Shown in pieces: positions 1 to 12,346 of a stretch of 64,000 bases of DNA. The position numbers and the translations under genes were made by a program. The first letter of the stretch is position 1. Every line of letters starts with the position of its first letter. Source of the stretch: Closterium sp. NIES-65 (taxonomy: Eukaryota > Streptophyta > Zygnematophyceae > Desmidiales > Closteriaceae); NCBI GenBank assembly GCA_948144175.1, contig CANXME010002010.1, positions 1,860,001 to 1,924,000 on the forward strand, given 5' to 3'. The notes beneath the pieces were generated by a model. The model was not told the origin of the DNA. It saw only the letters and a list, made by a program, of their open reading frames with translations, and searched no databases.

Positions 1-3000
1 CGTACGTTATTAGCACGGGTGTCCAGAGTGGTCAGCCTTGCGGGACGCGTGGTCACACAGAGTCCCGGTGCTTCGCCCGTCTGAGCGACGCTTGGCGTAC
101 AGAGTTTGGCGACGACGCTGAGCTTCCCGACTGGATGGAGCTGCTTAGGCAGAGTGTAGATATCTTTGCTCTTGACTATGATGCTATTCTCACTGCAATG
201 TATGCATTGTCTACTAGTGCCGAGGGAGCCTGTCACCTGTGTGTGCCGCCTGACCCCGGTATCAAGTCTGCTGCTCCAGGTGCCGGTGAGGCTGCCGCTC
301 TAGGTGCTAGTGCGTCTGCTGCCCCTAGTCCTGGTGAGGCTGCTGCTCTAGGTGCAGGTGTGTCTGCTGCTTCAGGTGCTTGTGAGTCTGCGCCTTCAGG
401 TATTGAGTCTACTAAGGCACTGCACACCTTCACACTGGACTCAGGTGCTTCTCGCTGTTTCTTTCGCGACCGCACTGCCCTCAAGCAGCTCCCTAGGCTG
501 GTTGCTGTCTCCCTGGCTGACCCCTCAGGGGGTCCGGTCCTTGCGACCTCCACCACTGCCCTCCCTTGACCTGCTGTCCCGTCCGGCACACTGTCGGGCC
601 TTTACCTCCCCTCGTTCTCTACGAACTTGGTGGCGGGTTGTGCGCTCCAGGACGGGGGTGTCCACCAGTTCACCCCTGCCTACGAGCGCGTGACACACTC
701 CACGTGTGCTCGGACGGGCCGTCACCTAGCTACCTTCACTCGGCAGCCAGGGTCGGACCTGTACACACTGACCACTGAGTCCCCTCAGGTAGCTACGTCT
801 GCGTCTGCTTCAGGTCAGCTGTCTGCCCCCTGCTCGTGTCGCTCTCTAGCACACGAGACCATCCTCTGGCACCACCGCCTCGGTCACCCGTCAGTGCAGC
901 GCCTTCGTGCCATGCACAAACGGTACCATGTCTCTGGTCTTCCCCGGATACTCCCTCCTCTCCCACCCTCGCCTGCTCCTCCCTGTCTTCCTTGTGTCGA
1001 GGGGCGGCAGCGCGCCGCTCCTCACTCCTCCTCGTTTCCCCCGACGACTGCTCCCTTGCAGACGCTCCACATGGACGTGTGGGGGCCAGCCCGCGTCCGT
1101 GTAAAGAGTCAGGAGAGGTACTTCCTGATCGTTGTTGACGACTACTCGCGCTACACCACGGTCTTCCCCTTGCGCACCAAGGGAGAGGTCCCTGATGTTT
1201 TGATCCCTTTGATCCGCGCTTCTCGTCTCCAGCTCAGCGAGCGGTTCCACTCAGACTCTCCTGTCTTGCGTCTGCACTCTGACAGAGGTGGTGAGTTCTC
1301 CTCCGACCTCTTGGCAGCCTACTGTGCGGAGCACGGCATCCGCCAATCGTTCACGCTTCCGGCCTCTCCAGTGCAGAATGGGGTTGCTGAGCGCCGCATT
1401 GGCTTAGTCATGGAGGTCGCTCAAACCTCCTTGATCCATGCGGCTGCCCCCCACTTTCTGTGGCCGTTTGCGGCCCGGTACGCTGCGCATCAGCTCAACC
1501 TCTGGCCCCGTGTCTCCTTGCCAGAGACCTCGCCCACACTGCTGTGGACGGGGGAGGTTGGCGATGCGTCGCGTTTCCGGGTCTGGGGATCTCGAGATTT
1601 TGTCCGCGATACGTCCGCGGACAAGCTCTCCTCCCGCGGTGTTCCTTGTGTCTTCCTTGGCTTTGTCCCGGACGCGTCTGGTTGGCAGTTTTACCACGCC
1701 ACCTCGCGCAGTATCCTGCCCTCTCATGACGTCACTTTTGACGAGTCGGTGCCCTACTACCGCCTCTTCCCCTACCGCACTGCCCCGCTCCCCCCCCGCC
1801 TCTCTTCCTCGCGCCAGGTGCTGCCGTGGTAGACCCCCTCCCCCCTCAGGGTGCCGCTCCCTCAGGTGTGTCCCAGGTAGACCCGGTTGAGCCTGTCGAG
1901 GTAGCTGTCGACTCTCATCCTGCTAGGGGTGCTGAGCCTGAGCGTGCGGAGCCTAGGGGTGCGGAGCCTGGGGGTGCGGAGCCTGGGGTTGCGGAGTCTT
2001 GGGGGTGCTGAGCCTGGGGGTGCGGAGCCTACGGGTGCTGAGTCTGGGGGTGCTGAGTCTGGAGGTGCTGAGCCTGGGAGTGCTACACCTGGAGGAGCTC
2101 TCTTCTCACATCAGCTGCGTGAGTGGTACTTACAGTACTGCAGCCTCAGGAGAGGTACTTCTGGAGCTAGGAGTGCTGCTGGAGCTGGTGCTAGTGCTTC
2201 CCCTCCTAGGCGGGAGCTGCCCTCTCCGCAGCGGCTCCGAGAGTGGTACGCTCGGCGCTGCAGTCTCCGGAGTGGCGCTCCTAGTGTCGCGGACCCTAGT
2301 ACTGGAGGTGGTGCTGCTGCTGGTGGTGCTGCTGGCGCTACTAGAGACGCTGCTGGTGCTGGAGCTGCTGGAGGTGCTGTTGCTGGCGGTGCTGCTGGCG
2401 CTACTGGAGGTATTGCTGGTGCTGGAGCTTCTAGAGCTGCTTGAGGTGCTGCTGCTACTGGTGGTGCTGCTGGTGCTGCTGGAGGTGCTGCTGGTGCTGG
2501 GGCTGCTGGAGCTGCTAGAGGTGCTGCTTCTACTGGAGGTGCTGCTGGTGCTGCGGACCCTGGAGTTGGAGCTGCTGCTGGTGCTGCGGACCCTGGAGTT
2601 GGAGCTGCTGCTGGTGCTGAGGACCCTAGAGTTGGAGCTGCTGCTAGTGCTGAGGACCCTGGAGTTGGAGCTGCTGCTGGTGCTGAGGACCCTAGAGGTG
2701 CTGGCGCTGCTGGAGCTACTGGTGGTCCTGCGGGCGCTGCAGCTGGAAACCCTAGAGCTGAGCCTACTGGTGGTCTCTCTGCTGGTTATGGCAGCGCTAC
2801 GCGGCCGCAGCCGTACTTCGTTCCACTCCTTCAGCAGGTTCTTGGTCAGTCGCCTCCTCCCTGTCCTGCTCTCTCCTTAGAGTGTCTTCCGCCAGTCCAG
2901 TCGCAGTCACAGTTACCTCCTGCCTTACCACTCCCTGGTCCTTCTCCTTACACTGGTCCGACTGGAGGCCTTACAGAGCGTCGTGAGCCTGAGTCTCATC

Positions 3001-4963
3001 CTGCGTCGCCCGAGTCTTGTCGTGCGTTGCCTGTTCGTGCTGCTCACACTGGTCGTCGTGTCCCTCGTCAGCGTTCTCCTGCTGTCCCAGGCACTCACCA
3101 GATGGCGCTTCGTCCTTCCTCTGCTCCTCATCGCGTCCCCCTGCCGTCTCCTCCTGCGTCCTCTCTTCCTGCTCTTGCTGACCCGGAGTCTGACTCCCTT
3201 CGTGCAGCGAGTCCTATTGTCACGCGTCTCCTCGCCACTGTTGTCACAGACCCTTCCTTTGAGTCCTCTGCTGCGTTTGCTCTAGTAGCTGAGTTAGTTG
3301 ACTTTGCTGCCTGCTGTCGTCTCGACTACCCCGCTAGCCTTGTCGCTGAGACTGAGTCTAAGTCCGTCTGTCCTCCGTCCGTCGGGGGTGAGTGTGCTCT
3401 TGGCACGGACGTCCTTGAGGACAGGCACGAGGAGTTTGAGTGCTTTGCCGCTGCTTTGCCTCATCTCGTGTCCATGCTAGTTGCCCCTGAGGGAGACCTG
3501 GATGCACCAGACATCCCGACCCCACGCTCCTACGCAGAGGCGATGGAGGGTCTCTACTCCTCTCAGTGGCAGACAGCCATGGACGCAGAGATGGCTTCCT
3601 TGAAGTCCACAGGCACCTACGTCGAAGAGGTTCCCCCACCTGGGGAGATCATCGTCAGTGGCATGTGAATTTTCAGGGTGAAGCGGCCGCCGGGTTCTCC
3701 GCCTGTCTTCAAGGCGCGTTACGTTGCTTAAGGCTTCAGTCAGCAAGAGGGAGTTGAATTCTTCCAGACCTTCTCCCCGACCCCAAAGATGACCACTCTT
3801 TGGGTTTTGCTGCACGTTGCTGCTCAGCGTGACTACGAGCTGCACTGCGTTCCTATAGGGCACCCTGCACGAGGAGATCTGGCTGCGCCGCCCACTTGGC
3901 TTCATTGGGTCGTTCCCTCCTGGTACCCAATGGAGCCTCCGGCGGCCAGTCTACGGTCTCCGCCAGGCACCCCGTGAGTGGCACGACACACTGAGGACTA
4001 CGCTTGCGGCTCTTGGGTTTGCTCCTTCTACTGCTGACCCGTCGCTGTTTCTACGCACCGACACCACTCTGCCGCCGTTCTACGTTCTCGTGTACGTCGT
4101 CGACTTGGTCTTTGCTACTGCTGACACTGAGGCACTCGCCCACGTGAAGTCGGAGCTGCAGAAGAGACACACGTGCACAGACCTGGGTGAGCTGACAAGC
4201 TATCTTGGCTTGCGGATCACCCGAGACAGAGCACAGCGCACCATCACCTTGACTCAGTCACACATGGTGCAGCAGGTCCTTCAGCGCTTCCGCTTCACGT
4301 ACTCCTCGCCTCAACCCACTCTTCTGCCTACCGGTCACTCGCTCTCAGCTCTGCCTTCGGATGAGTCCGTAGAGCCAAGTGGCCCGTATCCAGAGCTTGT
4401 GGGCTGCCTCATGTACCTGATGACCTGCACTCGACCTGACCTTGCATACCCTCTTAGCATTCTAGCACGCTATGTCGCTCCTGGCCGTCACCGGAAGGAG
4501 CACATGGATGCCGCTAAGAGGGTGTTGCGCTACTTGTGCAGTACGTAGGGCATGGGGCTTGTGCTTGGAGGACGGCGCGACGTTGTCCTCATTGGACACT
4601 CTGACGCTTCTTGGGCTGACAACCAGGCTACGCAACAAGCGTCTCAGGGTTACACCTTCAGCCTTGGCTCTGGCTCTGTTTCCTGGCGTTCTACACGCTC
4701 TTCTTCGGTTCTTAGCTCCAGTTGTGAGGCTGAGATCTATGCCACAGCCATGGCGGCCCAGGAGCTACGCTAGCTCACCTACATGCTGATCGACCTTGGA
4801 GAGCGGCCTTGTTCTCCTCCAGTGCTGTACGTCGACAACAAGGCAGCCATTGCCTTGTGTGAGGAGCACAGACTGGAGCATTGAACGAAGCACATCGCTC
4901 TGCGCTACTTCCTAGCGCGAGAGGTGCAGCAGAGGGGTCAGCTTCGTCTCGCGTACGTGGCCA
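1..4963 (+). mobile_element. E1: degenerate Ty1/copia LTR retrotransposon, 5' end outside window
   Basis: The order is copia-type: gag C-terminus with a Cys/His knuckle-like segment (from base 1), protease, integrase, long low-complexity linker, reverse transcriptase, RNase H. The 5' LTR, leader and most of gag lie before the window or are lost. At the 3' end the RNase H coding sequence breaks off after LAYVA at about 4962 and continues directly into an LTR-like segment. It is the most damaged of the five large copies. E2 follows in the same orientation with the same order of parts, so the two form a head-to-tail pair around one LTR. Superfamily assignment (integrase before RT) is firm; family name unknown. 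Confidence 0.93.
135..4945 (+). pseudogene. E1 gag-pol polyprotein remnant (PR, INT, RT, RNase H)
   Basis: Most of it is in one frame with scattered stops. The protease motif FTLDSGASRCFF is intact near 440-475. A TGA at 567-569 follows ALP, shared with E2. The integrase region (627-1832) has the HHRLGHPS zinc-binding stretch and catalytic signatures HMDVWGP, LHSDRGGEF and NGVAERR; TAG at 1830. The linker is Gly/Ala/Glu/Pro repeats broken by stops. RT begins near 3560, with stops at 3666 and 3729. About 17 nt are missing near 3850, removing the LDFSTAFL catalytic segment, and YVDD reads YVVD near 4095. RNase H continues with stops at 4546, 4771 and 4882. The copy cannot encode active pol. Frame shifts between 3668 and 4090. 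Confidence 0.9.
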
Positions 4964-5080
4964 TTATATATGTTGTATTTGTGTAGGCTACAGTGGGTTA
5001 GCTTTTAGGGGGTACACAATTCTAGGGTTAGGTACTTGTACTCTCTTTCCTTTCTAGTCCAACACTTCTTCTTTCTAATA
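4964..5080 (+). repeat. Damaged LTR between E1 and E2
   Basis: It carries the LTR blocks seen in the other copies (TGTGTAGGCTACAGTGGG, then GGGGTACA, then TACTTGTACT, then TTCTAATA), but its first roughly 10 bases are gone and the terminal CA has become TA. The left neighbour is RNase H coding sequence and the right neighbour is E2 protease-region sequence. The normal polypurine tract on the left and PBS plus leader plus gag on the right are therefore both missing. Boundaries are good to a few bases. Confidence 0.75.
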
Positions 5081-5087
5081 GTATGCA

Positions 5088-8000
5088 TTGTCTACTAGTG
5101 CCGAGGGAGCCTGTCACCTGTGTGTGCCGCCTGACCCAGGTATCCAGTCTGCTGCTCCAGGTGCCGGTGAGGCTGCCGCTCTAGGTGCTAGTGCGTCTGG
5201 TGCCCCTGGTCCTGGTGAGGCTGCTGCTCTAGGTGCAGGTGTGTCTGCTGCTTCAGGTGCTTATGAGTCTGCGCCTTCAGGTACTGAGTCTACTGAGGCA
5301 CTGCACACCTTCACACTGGACTCAGGTGCTTCTCGCTGTTTCTTTCGCGACCGCACTGCCCTCGAGCAGCTCCCTAGGCTGGTTACTGTCTCCCTGGCTG
5401 ACCCCTCAGGGGGTCCGGTCCTTGCGACCTCCACCACTGCCCTCCCTTGACCTGCTGTCCCGTCCGGCACACTGTCGGGCCTTTACCTCCCCTCGTTCTC
5501 TACGAACTTGGTGGCGGGTTCTGCGCTCCAGGACGCGGGTGTTCACCAGTTCACCCCTACCTACGAGCGTATGACACACTGGACGTGTGCCCAGACCGGT
5601 CGTCACGTGACTACCTTCACTAGGCAGGCGGGGTCGGACTTGTACACACTGACCACAGAGTCCCCTCAGGTAGCGGCGTCTGCGTCTGCGTCAGGTCAGT
5701 TGTCCGCCCCCTGCTCGCGTCGCACCCTGTCGCACCGGACGGTCCTCTGGCACCACCGCCTTGGTCACCCTTCGATGCGGCGCCTTTGTGGCATGCACTC
5801 TCGTTTCCTTGTCTTGGGTCTCCCCAGATCACTGCCTCCCCTGCCACCGTCCCTGCCCCCTCCTTGCCTTCCCTGTGTCGAGGGGCGGCAGTGTGCCACC
5901 CCTCACTCTTCTGAGTTTCCCCCGACGGAGGCTCCTCTGCAGACCCTTCACATGGACGTGTGGGGCCTAGCTCGCGTCCGTGGACAGGGTGGAGAGCGCT
6001 ACTTCCTGCTGGTAGTGGACGACTACACGCGTTACACCACGGTCTTCCCCTTGTGCACCAAGGGAGAGGTCCCTGCTGTCTTGATCCCTTGGATCCGCGC
6101 TACCCGTCTCCAGCTAGAGAGGCGCTTTTGCACGGACCTTCCCGTCCTGCGACTACACTCTGACAGAGGTGGTGAGTTTTCCTCTGGCCTCTTGGAGACC
6201 TTCTATCAGGGGGAGGGCATTCGCCACACGTTCACGCTTCCGGCCTCTCCTCAGCAGAATGGGGTTGCTGAGCGCCGCATTGGCTTGGTCATGGAGGTTG
6301 CTCGTACGTCCTTGGTCCATGCGGCTGCCCCCCATTTTCTGTGGCCGTTTGCGGTCCGGTACGCCGCGCATCAGCTCAACCTCTGGCCCAGTGTCTCTGT
6401 TCCGGAGACCTAGCCGACACTGCGTTGGACGGGAGAGGTTGGCGATGCGTCTGTGTTCCGAGTCTGGGGATCTCGTGCCTTTGTCCGCGATACGTCCGCG
6501 GACAAGCTCTCCTCCCGCTCCGTTCCTTGTGTCTTCCTGGGCTTTGTCCCTGACGTGCCTGGCTGGCAGTTTTACCTCCCCACCTCACGCCATGTCTTCC
6601 CCTCTCAGGACGTCACGTTTGACGAGTCGGTCCCCTTCTACCGTCTCTTCCCCTACCGCACTGCCCCGCTCCCCCCTCCGCCGCTCTTCCTCACGCCAGG
6701 TGCTGCTTTGGTAGACCCCATGCCTCCCCAGGGTCCTGCTCCCTCAGGTGTTTCCCAGGTAGACCCAGTCGAGCCTGTCGAGGTAGCTCTCGACTGTGGT
6801 CCTGCGCGAGATACTGAGCGTGCTCAGCCTGAGCGTGCTGAGCCTGGTGGTGCTGGGTCTGGGGGTACTGAGACTGGGGGTAGTGAGACTGGGGGTGCGG
6901 AGACTTGGGGTGCTGAGCCTGGGGGTGCGGAGACTGCGGGTGCTGAGCTTGGGGGTGCGGAGACTGCGGGTGCTGAGCCTGGGGGTACTGAGCCTGGGGG
7001 TGCTGTGCCTGGGGTTGCTGAGCCTGGAGGTCCTGAGCCTGGGGGTGTTGCGCCTGGGGGCACTCTCTCTTCCCAGCAGCTGCGTGAGTGGTACTCTCGG
7101 TACTGTCGCCGCCGCCGTGGTGCTGTGGACGCTGGAGGTGCTACGGGAGCTGGAGCTGAGGACGCTGGGCCTACTGGAGTTGGTGTAGCTACTGACCCTG
7201 GGGTTTGCGCTGGAGGTACTGGGGACACTGGTCCTGGAGGTGCTCGTACTGGCGGTACTGGAGCTGCTGGGACTGGGGGTGCTACTGGAGCTGGTGGAGC
7301 TGGTCCTGCTGGAGGTGCTGTTGGAGGTACTGGAGCTGCTGGATCTGCAGGTGGTGCTACTAGTACTAGGGCTGGTGGTGCGGCTGGTGCTGGTGCTGCT
7401 GGAGGTAATGGAGCTGCTGGAGGTGCTACTAGTGCTGGTCCTGCTCGAGGTGCTGCTGGTGCTGCTGGAGGTACAGGAGCTGCTGGTGGTATTGAGGGAG
7501 TTCGAGCTGCTGCTGGAGGCTCTGGTGCTGTCTCTGCCGGTTCTGGGGGCATTTCATGGCCACTGCCGTACTTCGTTCGCCTCCTTCAGCAGGTTCTTGG
7601 TCAGCTGCCTCCTCCTTGTCTTGCTCCCTCCTTAGAGTGTCCTCCGCCTGTCCAGTTGCTGTCACAGCTACCGCCTGCCTCGCCACTCCCTGGTCCTTCT
7701 CCCTACACTGGTCTGACAAGAGGTCTTACAGAGCGTCGTGAGCCTGAGTCTCGTCCTGTGTCGCCCGAGTATCGTTCTGCGTCACTTGTTCATGCTGCTC
7801 GCACTGGTCGTCGTGTCCCGCGTCAGCGTCCTCTTGCTGTCCCAGGCACTGACCAGATGACGCTTTGTCCGTCCACTGCTCCACAGCGTATCCCGCTGCC
7901 TTCTCCTTCTGCGTCCTCTCTTCCTGCCCTTGCTGGCCTGGAGTCTGACTCTCTTCGTGCTGCTAGTCCTACTGTCACGCGTCTCCTGGCCACTGCTGTT

Positions 8001-9836
8001 ACTGACCCTTCTTTTGAGTCAGCTGCTGCGTCTGCCTTAGTTGCTGAGCTTCTCGACTTTGCTGCTCACTGTCGTCTAGACTACGCTGCGAGTCTTGTTG
8101 CTGAGTTTGAGTCTGAGTCTTTCTGTCCTCCGTCCGTCGGGGGTGAGTGTGCTCTTGGCACGGACGTCCTTGAGGACAGGCAGGAGGAGTTTGAGTGCTT
8201 TGCCGCTGCTGTACCTCATCTCATGTCCATGTTGATTTCACCTGAGGGAGACCCGGATGCACCAGACATCCCGACCCCGCGCTCTTACGCTGAGGCGATC
8301 GCGGGTGAGTACTCTTCTCAGTGGCAAACAACCATGGACGCAGAGATGGCATCCTGGAAGTCCATTGGCACTTACGTCGACTAGGTTCCCCCTCCTAGGG
8401 CGAAAATCGTCAGTGGCATGTGGATTTTCAGGGTGAAGCGGCCGCCAGGTTCTCCGCTTGTCTTCAAGGCTCGTTACGTTGCTCGAGGCTTCAGTCAGCG
8501 AGAGGGAGTAGACTTCTTCCACACCTTCTCCCCCACCCCGAAGATGACCACTCTATGGGTGCTGCAGCACGTTGCCGCTCAGCGTGACTACGAGCTTCAC
8601 TCTCTTGACTTCAGCACAGCTTTCTTGCAGGGCAGCCTGCACGAGGAGATCTGGCTGCGCCGCCCCCCTGGCTTCACTGGTTCGTTCCCTTCTGGCACCC
8701 AGTGGAGCCTCCGGCGGCCGGTCTACGGTCTCCGCCAGGCGCCACGTGAGTGGCACCTGGGGAGTACACTTGCGGCTCTTGGGTTTGCGCCTTCTACTGC
8801 TGACCCGTCGCTGTTTCTACACACCGACACTTCGCTGCCGCCGTTGTACATCCTCGTGTACGTTGACGACTTGGTCTTTACCACTACTTACACTAAGGCT
8901 CTTGCCCTGGTGAAGTCGGAGCTGCAGAAGAGACACACGTGCACAGACCTGGGCGAACTGCGCAGCTACCTTGGCTTGCAGATCACCCGGGACAGAGCAC
9001 GCCGCACCATCACCCTGACTCAGTCACACATGGTGCACCAGGTCCTTCAGCGCTTCGGCTTCACCTGGTCCTCGGCACAGGCCACTCCTCTGGCTACAGG
9101 TCACTCGCTCTCAGCTCCACCTTCGGACGAGTCTGTAGAGCCGAGTGGTCCTTACCCAGAGCTAGTTGGCTGCCTCATGTACCTGATGACTTGCACTCGT
9201 CCTGACCTCGCGTATCCTCTTGGCCTTTTGGCTCGCTACGTGGCTCGTGGTCGGCACCGAAAGGTGCACATGGATGCTGCTAAGAGAGTACTGCGCTACT
9301 TGTGCAGTACATCAGGCATGGGGCTCGTGCTTGGAGGGAGAAGCTCAGTTGTTCTCACTGGGCACTCAGACGCTTCTTGGGTTGACGACCAGGCTACTCA
9401 GCGGTCGTCACAGGGTTACACCTTCACCCTTGGCTCTGGCTCAGTTTCTTGGCGTTCTACACGCTGGTCTTCAGTTCTCAGCTCCAGTTGTGAGGCTGAG
9501 ATCTATGCCACAGCCATGGCTGCATGAGAGTTACGCTGGCTCACCTACCTGCTGACTGACTTGGGAGAACGGCCTCGTTTTCCTCCAGTGCTGTACATCA
9601 ACAACAAGGCTGCCATTGCCTTGTGTGAGGAGCACAGTCTGGAGCACAAGACGAAGCACATCGCTCTGCGTTACTTCCTGGCTCGAGAGTTGCAGCAGCG
9701 TGGTCAGCTTCGTCTCGCGTACGTGGCCACTCTGGCCAACACTGCTGATATATTCACCAAGGCACTTCAGTCTGGTGATCATCAGCGTTTTTGCAATATG
9801 CTAGGGTTTGTGCCCACTTTTCCTCACCTGCTCTAG
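5088..9836 (+). pseudogene. E2 gag-pol polyprotein, single frame with four nonsense codons
   Basis: The frame is constant from 5088 to 9836. Stops lie at 5448 (TGA after ALP), 6411 (TAG after SVPET), 8382 (TAG after TYVD) and 9525 (TGA after ATAMAA). Protease FTLDSGASRCFF is intact. The integrase zinc region (HHRLGHPS) and DDE signatures HMDVWG, LHSDRGGEF and NGVAERR are intact. The INT-RT linker (about 6790-7560) is Gly-rich GAEPGG-type repeats with one QQLREWYSRY motif. RT keeps LDFSTAFLQGSLHEEIW, the YVDD box near 8855 and the PDLAYP region; RNase H keeps GHSDASW, SSCEAEIYA and the C-terminal NTADIFTKAL. RT and RNase H motifs look functional apart from the stops. Original proteins would act in cytoplasmic virus-like particles. 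Confidence 0.9.
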
Positions 9837-10039
9837 GCTTTGCTTGTACTGTGATCTATATATGTACCTGCATGCTTGCTTTGCTAGGTAGAGGTCACTG
9901 TGTTGTTGGTGTTGTATATATGCCTCTGCATGTGAACTGGCCTTGTGGCTCTTTGCTTGTGCTCAGAGTGTGTTGTGACTTTGTGATCCACCCTAAGCTT
10001 GCTTTGCCTCTCTTGAATGGTCTTGTGACCCCTTGCTCT

Positions 10040-10062
10040 CCCCCACTTTGCCTATGGGGGTG
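10040..10062 (+). other. E2 polypurine-tract region
   Basis: The stretch CCCCCACTTTGCCTATGGGGGTG lies immediately 5' of the 3' LTR; the GGGGG run is the probable plus-strand primer. The same stretch occurs at the corresponding place in E5 (22910-22935 on the minus strand), which supports the LTR boundary. Confidence 0.7.
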
Positions 10063-10192
10063 TGTCAAATGTTATATCTGCTACAGTTTGTTTAGGCCGT
10101 AGTGGGGTAGTTACAATGGGGTACAGTAAGTTTAGGGCTTCCTACTTGTACCCAACCCTTTCCTAATTCAATCACTCTTGTTCATTCTAACA
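10063..10192 (+). repeat. E2 3' LTR (130 bp)
   Basis: It starts TGTCAAATG and ends TTCTAACA. It shares the blocks GTAGTGGGGTA, GGGGTACA and CCTACTTGTAC with the E3, E4 and E5 LTRs. LTRs in this family are unusually short (124-136 bp). The next base belongs to minus-strand E3. Confidence 0.85.
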
Positions 10193-12346
10193 ATGCAGTG
10201 GAGTAGTGGAAGGACGAAGTGCCATCCGGTGCGTGCGTGGAACAGCAGGAGGATGCGGACGCGGAGCATGAGTACCAGTGCGAGCAGCGCGAACAGGCAA
10301 CGCAGGACGAGGCTCAGGCGTCGCATGACGAGACTCAGGCGCACGACGCTCTGTAAGACCTCTAGTCGGCCCAGAGTAAGGAGAAGGTCCAGGTAGTGGA
10401 GAGGCTAGCTGTAGCTGCGACTGCGACGGGACAGGCTGTGGACATAGTAAGGGAAGAGTGGGACTAGTAGAAGGTGGGAGGTGAGGAACCTGCTGAAGAA
10501 GTGGAACGAAGTACAGTCGCGGCCGCGCAGCGCCTCCAAAACCAGCAGAGACAGTATCAGTACCCGCAGCTCCAAGGTCTGCAGCTCCAACTCTCGCAGC
10601 ACCACCAGCTCCAGCACCTCCAGCATCTCCAGCTCCAGTAACACCTCCAGCAGCAACAACACTAGCGCCTCCAGCTCCAACTCCGGGAGCACCACCAGCC
10701 TCAGCAGCTCCAGTACCTCCAGTACGAGCACCTCCATGACCAGCGACTCTAGCACCTCCAGCAGCACCAGCACCAGCAGCACATCCAGCAGCTCTAGCTC
10801 CGGCAGCACCTCCAGCTCTAGCAGCTCCAGCTCCTCCAGCAGCTCTAGCACCAGCAGCTCCAGCTCCTCCAGCAGCTCCAGCACCAGCATGACCTGCACC
10901 ACCAGGACCTCCAGCAGCTCCAGCTCCAACAACACCTCGTTGGAGCCTCCAACGGTGACGAAACCACTCACGCAGCTGCGGTGGAGAGATAGGCTCCCGC
11001 CTAGACGAGGCACCTGTAGGAACTCCAGCAGACTCAGCACCCCCCGTCTCAGCAACCGCAGGCTCAGCACCTCCAGGCTCAGCACTCCCAAGCTCAACAC
11101 CCTCAAACTCAGCAACCCCAGGCTCAGCACCCCCAGACTCAACACGCTCAGGCTCAGCACCCCCAAGCTCCGCACGCTCAGGCTCAGCACCCCCAGGCTC
11201 TTCCACCCCCGGCTACGCACCCCCAGGCTCCGCACGCTCAAGCTCAGCACCCCCAGCAGCACCACCCCCAGTAGCAGCACCAGAGTCAACCGCTACCTCG
11301 ACAGGCTCGACAGCGTCTACCCGGGACAAACCTGAGGGAGGAGGGGGTCTACCGGAGGAGGACCTGGTGCAAGGAAGAGGGGCGGGGGGGGGGAGAGAGG
11401 CAGTGCGGTAGGGGAAGAGACGGTAAAAGGGAACCGACTCGTCGAACGTGACATCCTGAGAGGTCAGGATACGGCGCGAGGTGGGGTGGTGAAACTGCCA
11501 GCCAGGCGCGTCAGGGACAAAGCCAAGGAAGACGCAAGGAATAGCACGGGCGGAGAGCTTGTCCGCGGTAGTATCATGGACAAAGGCACGAGAACCTCAG
11601 ACCTGAAACATTGACGCATCACCAACCTTCCCCGTCCAACGCAGTGTGGGCGAGGTCTCTGGCAAGGAGACACCGGGCCAAAGGTTGAGCTGGTGCGCAG
11701 CGTAACGGACCGCAAACGGACACTGAAAATGGGGGGCAGCTGCATGGACCATGGAGGTACGAACGACCTCCATGACTAAGCCAATGCAGCGCTCAACAAT
11801 CCCATTCTGCAACGGCGAGGCCGGGAGCGTGAACGTCTGGCGAATTCCCTTCCCACGACAAAATTCCCGCAGAAAGTCGGAGGCAATCTCACCACCTCTG
11901 TCAGAGTGCAGACGTAGGACAAGAAAGTTTGTCCCGAACCGCTCGCGGAGCTGGAGACGGGCACCGCGGATCCAAGGGATCAAAACATCAGGGACCTCAC
12001 CCTTGGTGCGCAAGGGGAAGACCGTGGTGTAACGCGTGTAGTCGTCAACAACCAGCAAAAATTACCGCTCGCAGTCCTGTCGACGAACGCGGGCTGGGCC
12101 CCACACGTCCATGTGTAGGGTCTGCAGGGGAGCAGTCGTCGGGGGAAACGAGGAGGAGCGAGGAGCGGCGCGCTGCCGCCCCTCGACACAGGGAAGACAG
12201 GTAGGGGCAGGCGAGGGTGGGAGGGGAGCTAGAACTCTGGGAAGACCATAGACAAGGACACGTCGGTGCATGCCACGAAGGCGGTGCACCGAGGGGTGAC
12301 CAAACGGTGGTGCCAGAGGACGGTCAAGTGCGACAAAGCGCGACAA
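10193..12346 (-). pseudogene. E3 integrase and INT-RT linker remnant
   Basis: The minus-strand pieces 12346-12062 (CLPCVEGRQRAAPHSS, HMDVWGPARV) and 12058-11597 (VVDDYTRYTTVFPLRTKGEV, LHSDRGGE, NGIVERCIGLVMEV) form an integrase core. A stop (TAA) separates them near 12059-12061. In the final catalytic block ERR reads ERC. The linker ORF 11206-10187 has GGAEPERAE-type repeats and a SPPQLREWFRHRW motif before ending at the E2 junction. RT is missing. Confidence 0.85.

Larger units (their letters stand above)
4964..10192 (+). mobile_element. E2: degenerate Ty1/copia element lacking leader and most of gag
   Basis: It runs from the damaged LTR at 4964 through protease, integrase, linker, RT and RNase H to a 3' LTR at 10063-10192. 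PBS, leader and gag N-terminal half are absent; internal sequence starts abruptly at TATGCATTGTCTACTAG (about 5083), matching E1 near position 200. The reading frame is kept across nearly 4.8 kb and interrupted only by four nonsense codons, so decay has been by point mutation and not by indels. The right end abuts minus-strand E3 sequence with no spacer, suggesting that the E1/E2 pair inserted into E3. I cannot check the target duplication because the left end of E1 is outside the window. Confidence 0.92.

Noticed and set aside
2000..2880. 293-aa Leu-rich ORF in E1 linker
   Set aside because: It is an alternative frame of the GAEPGG/GAA repeats; integrase and RT are in another frame.
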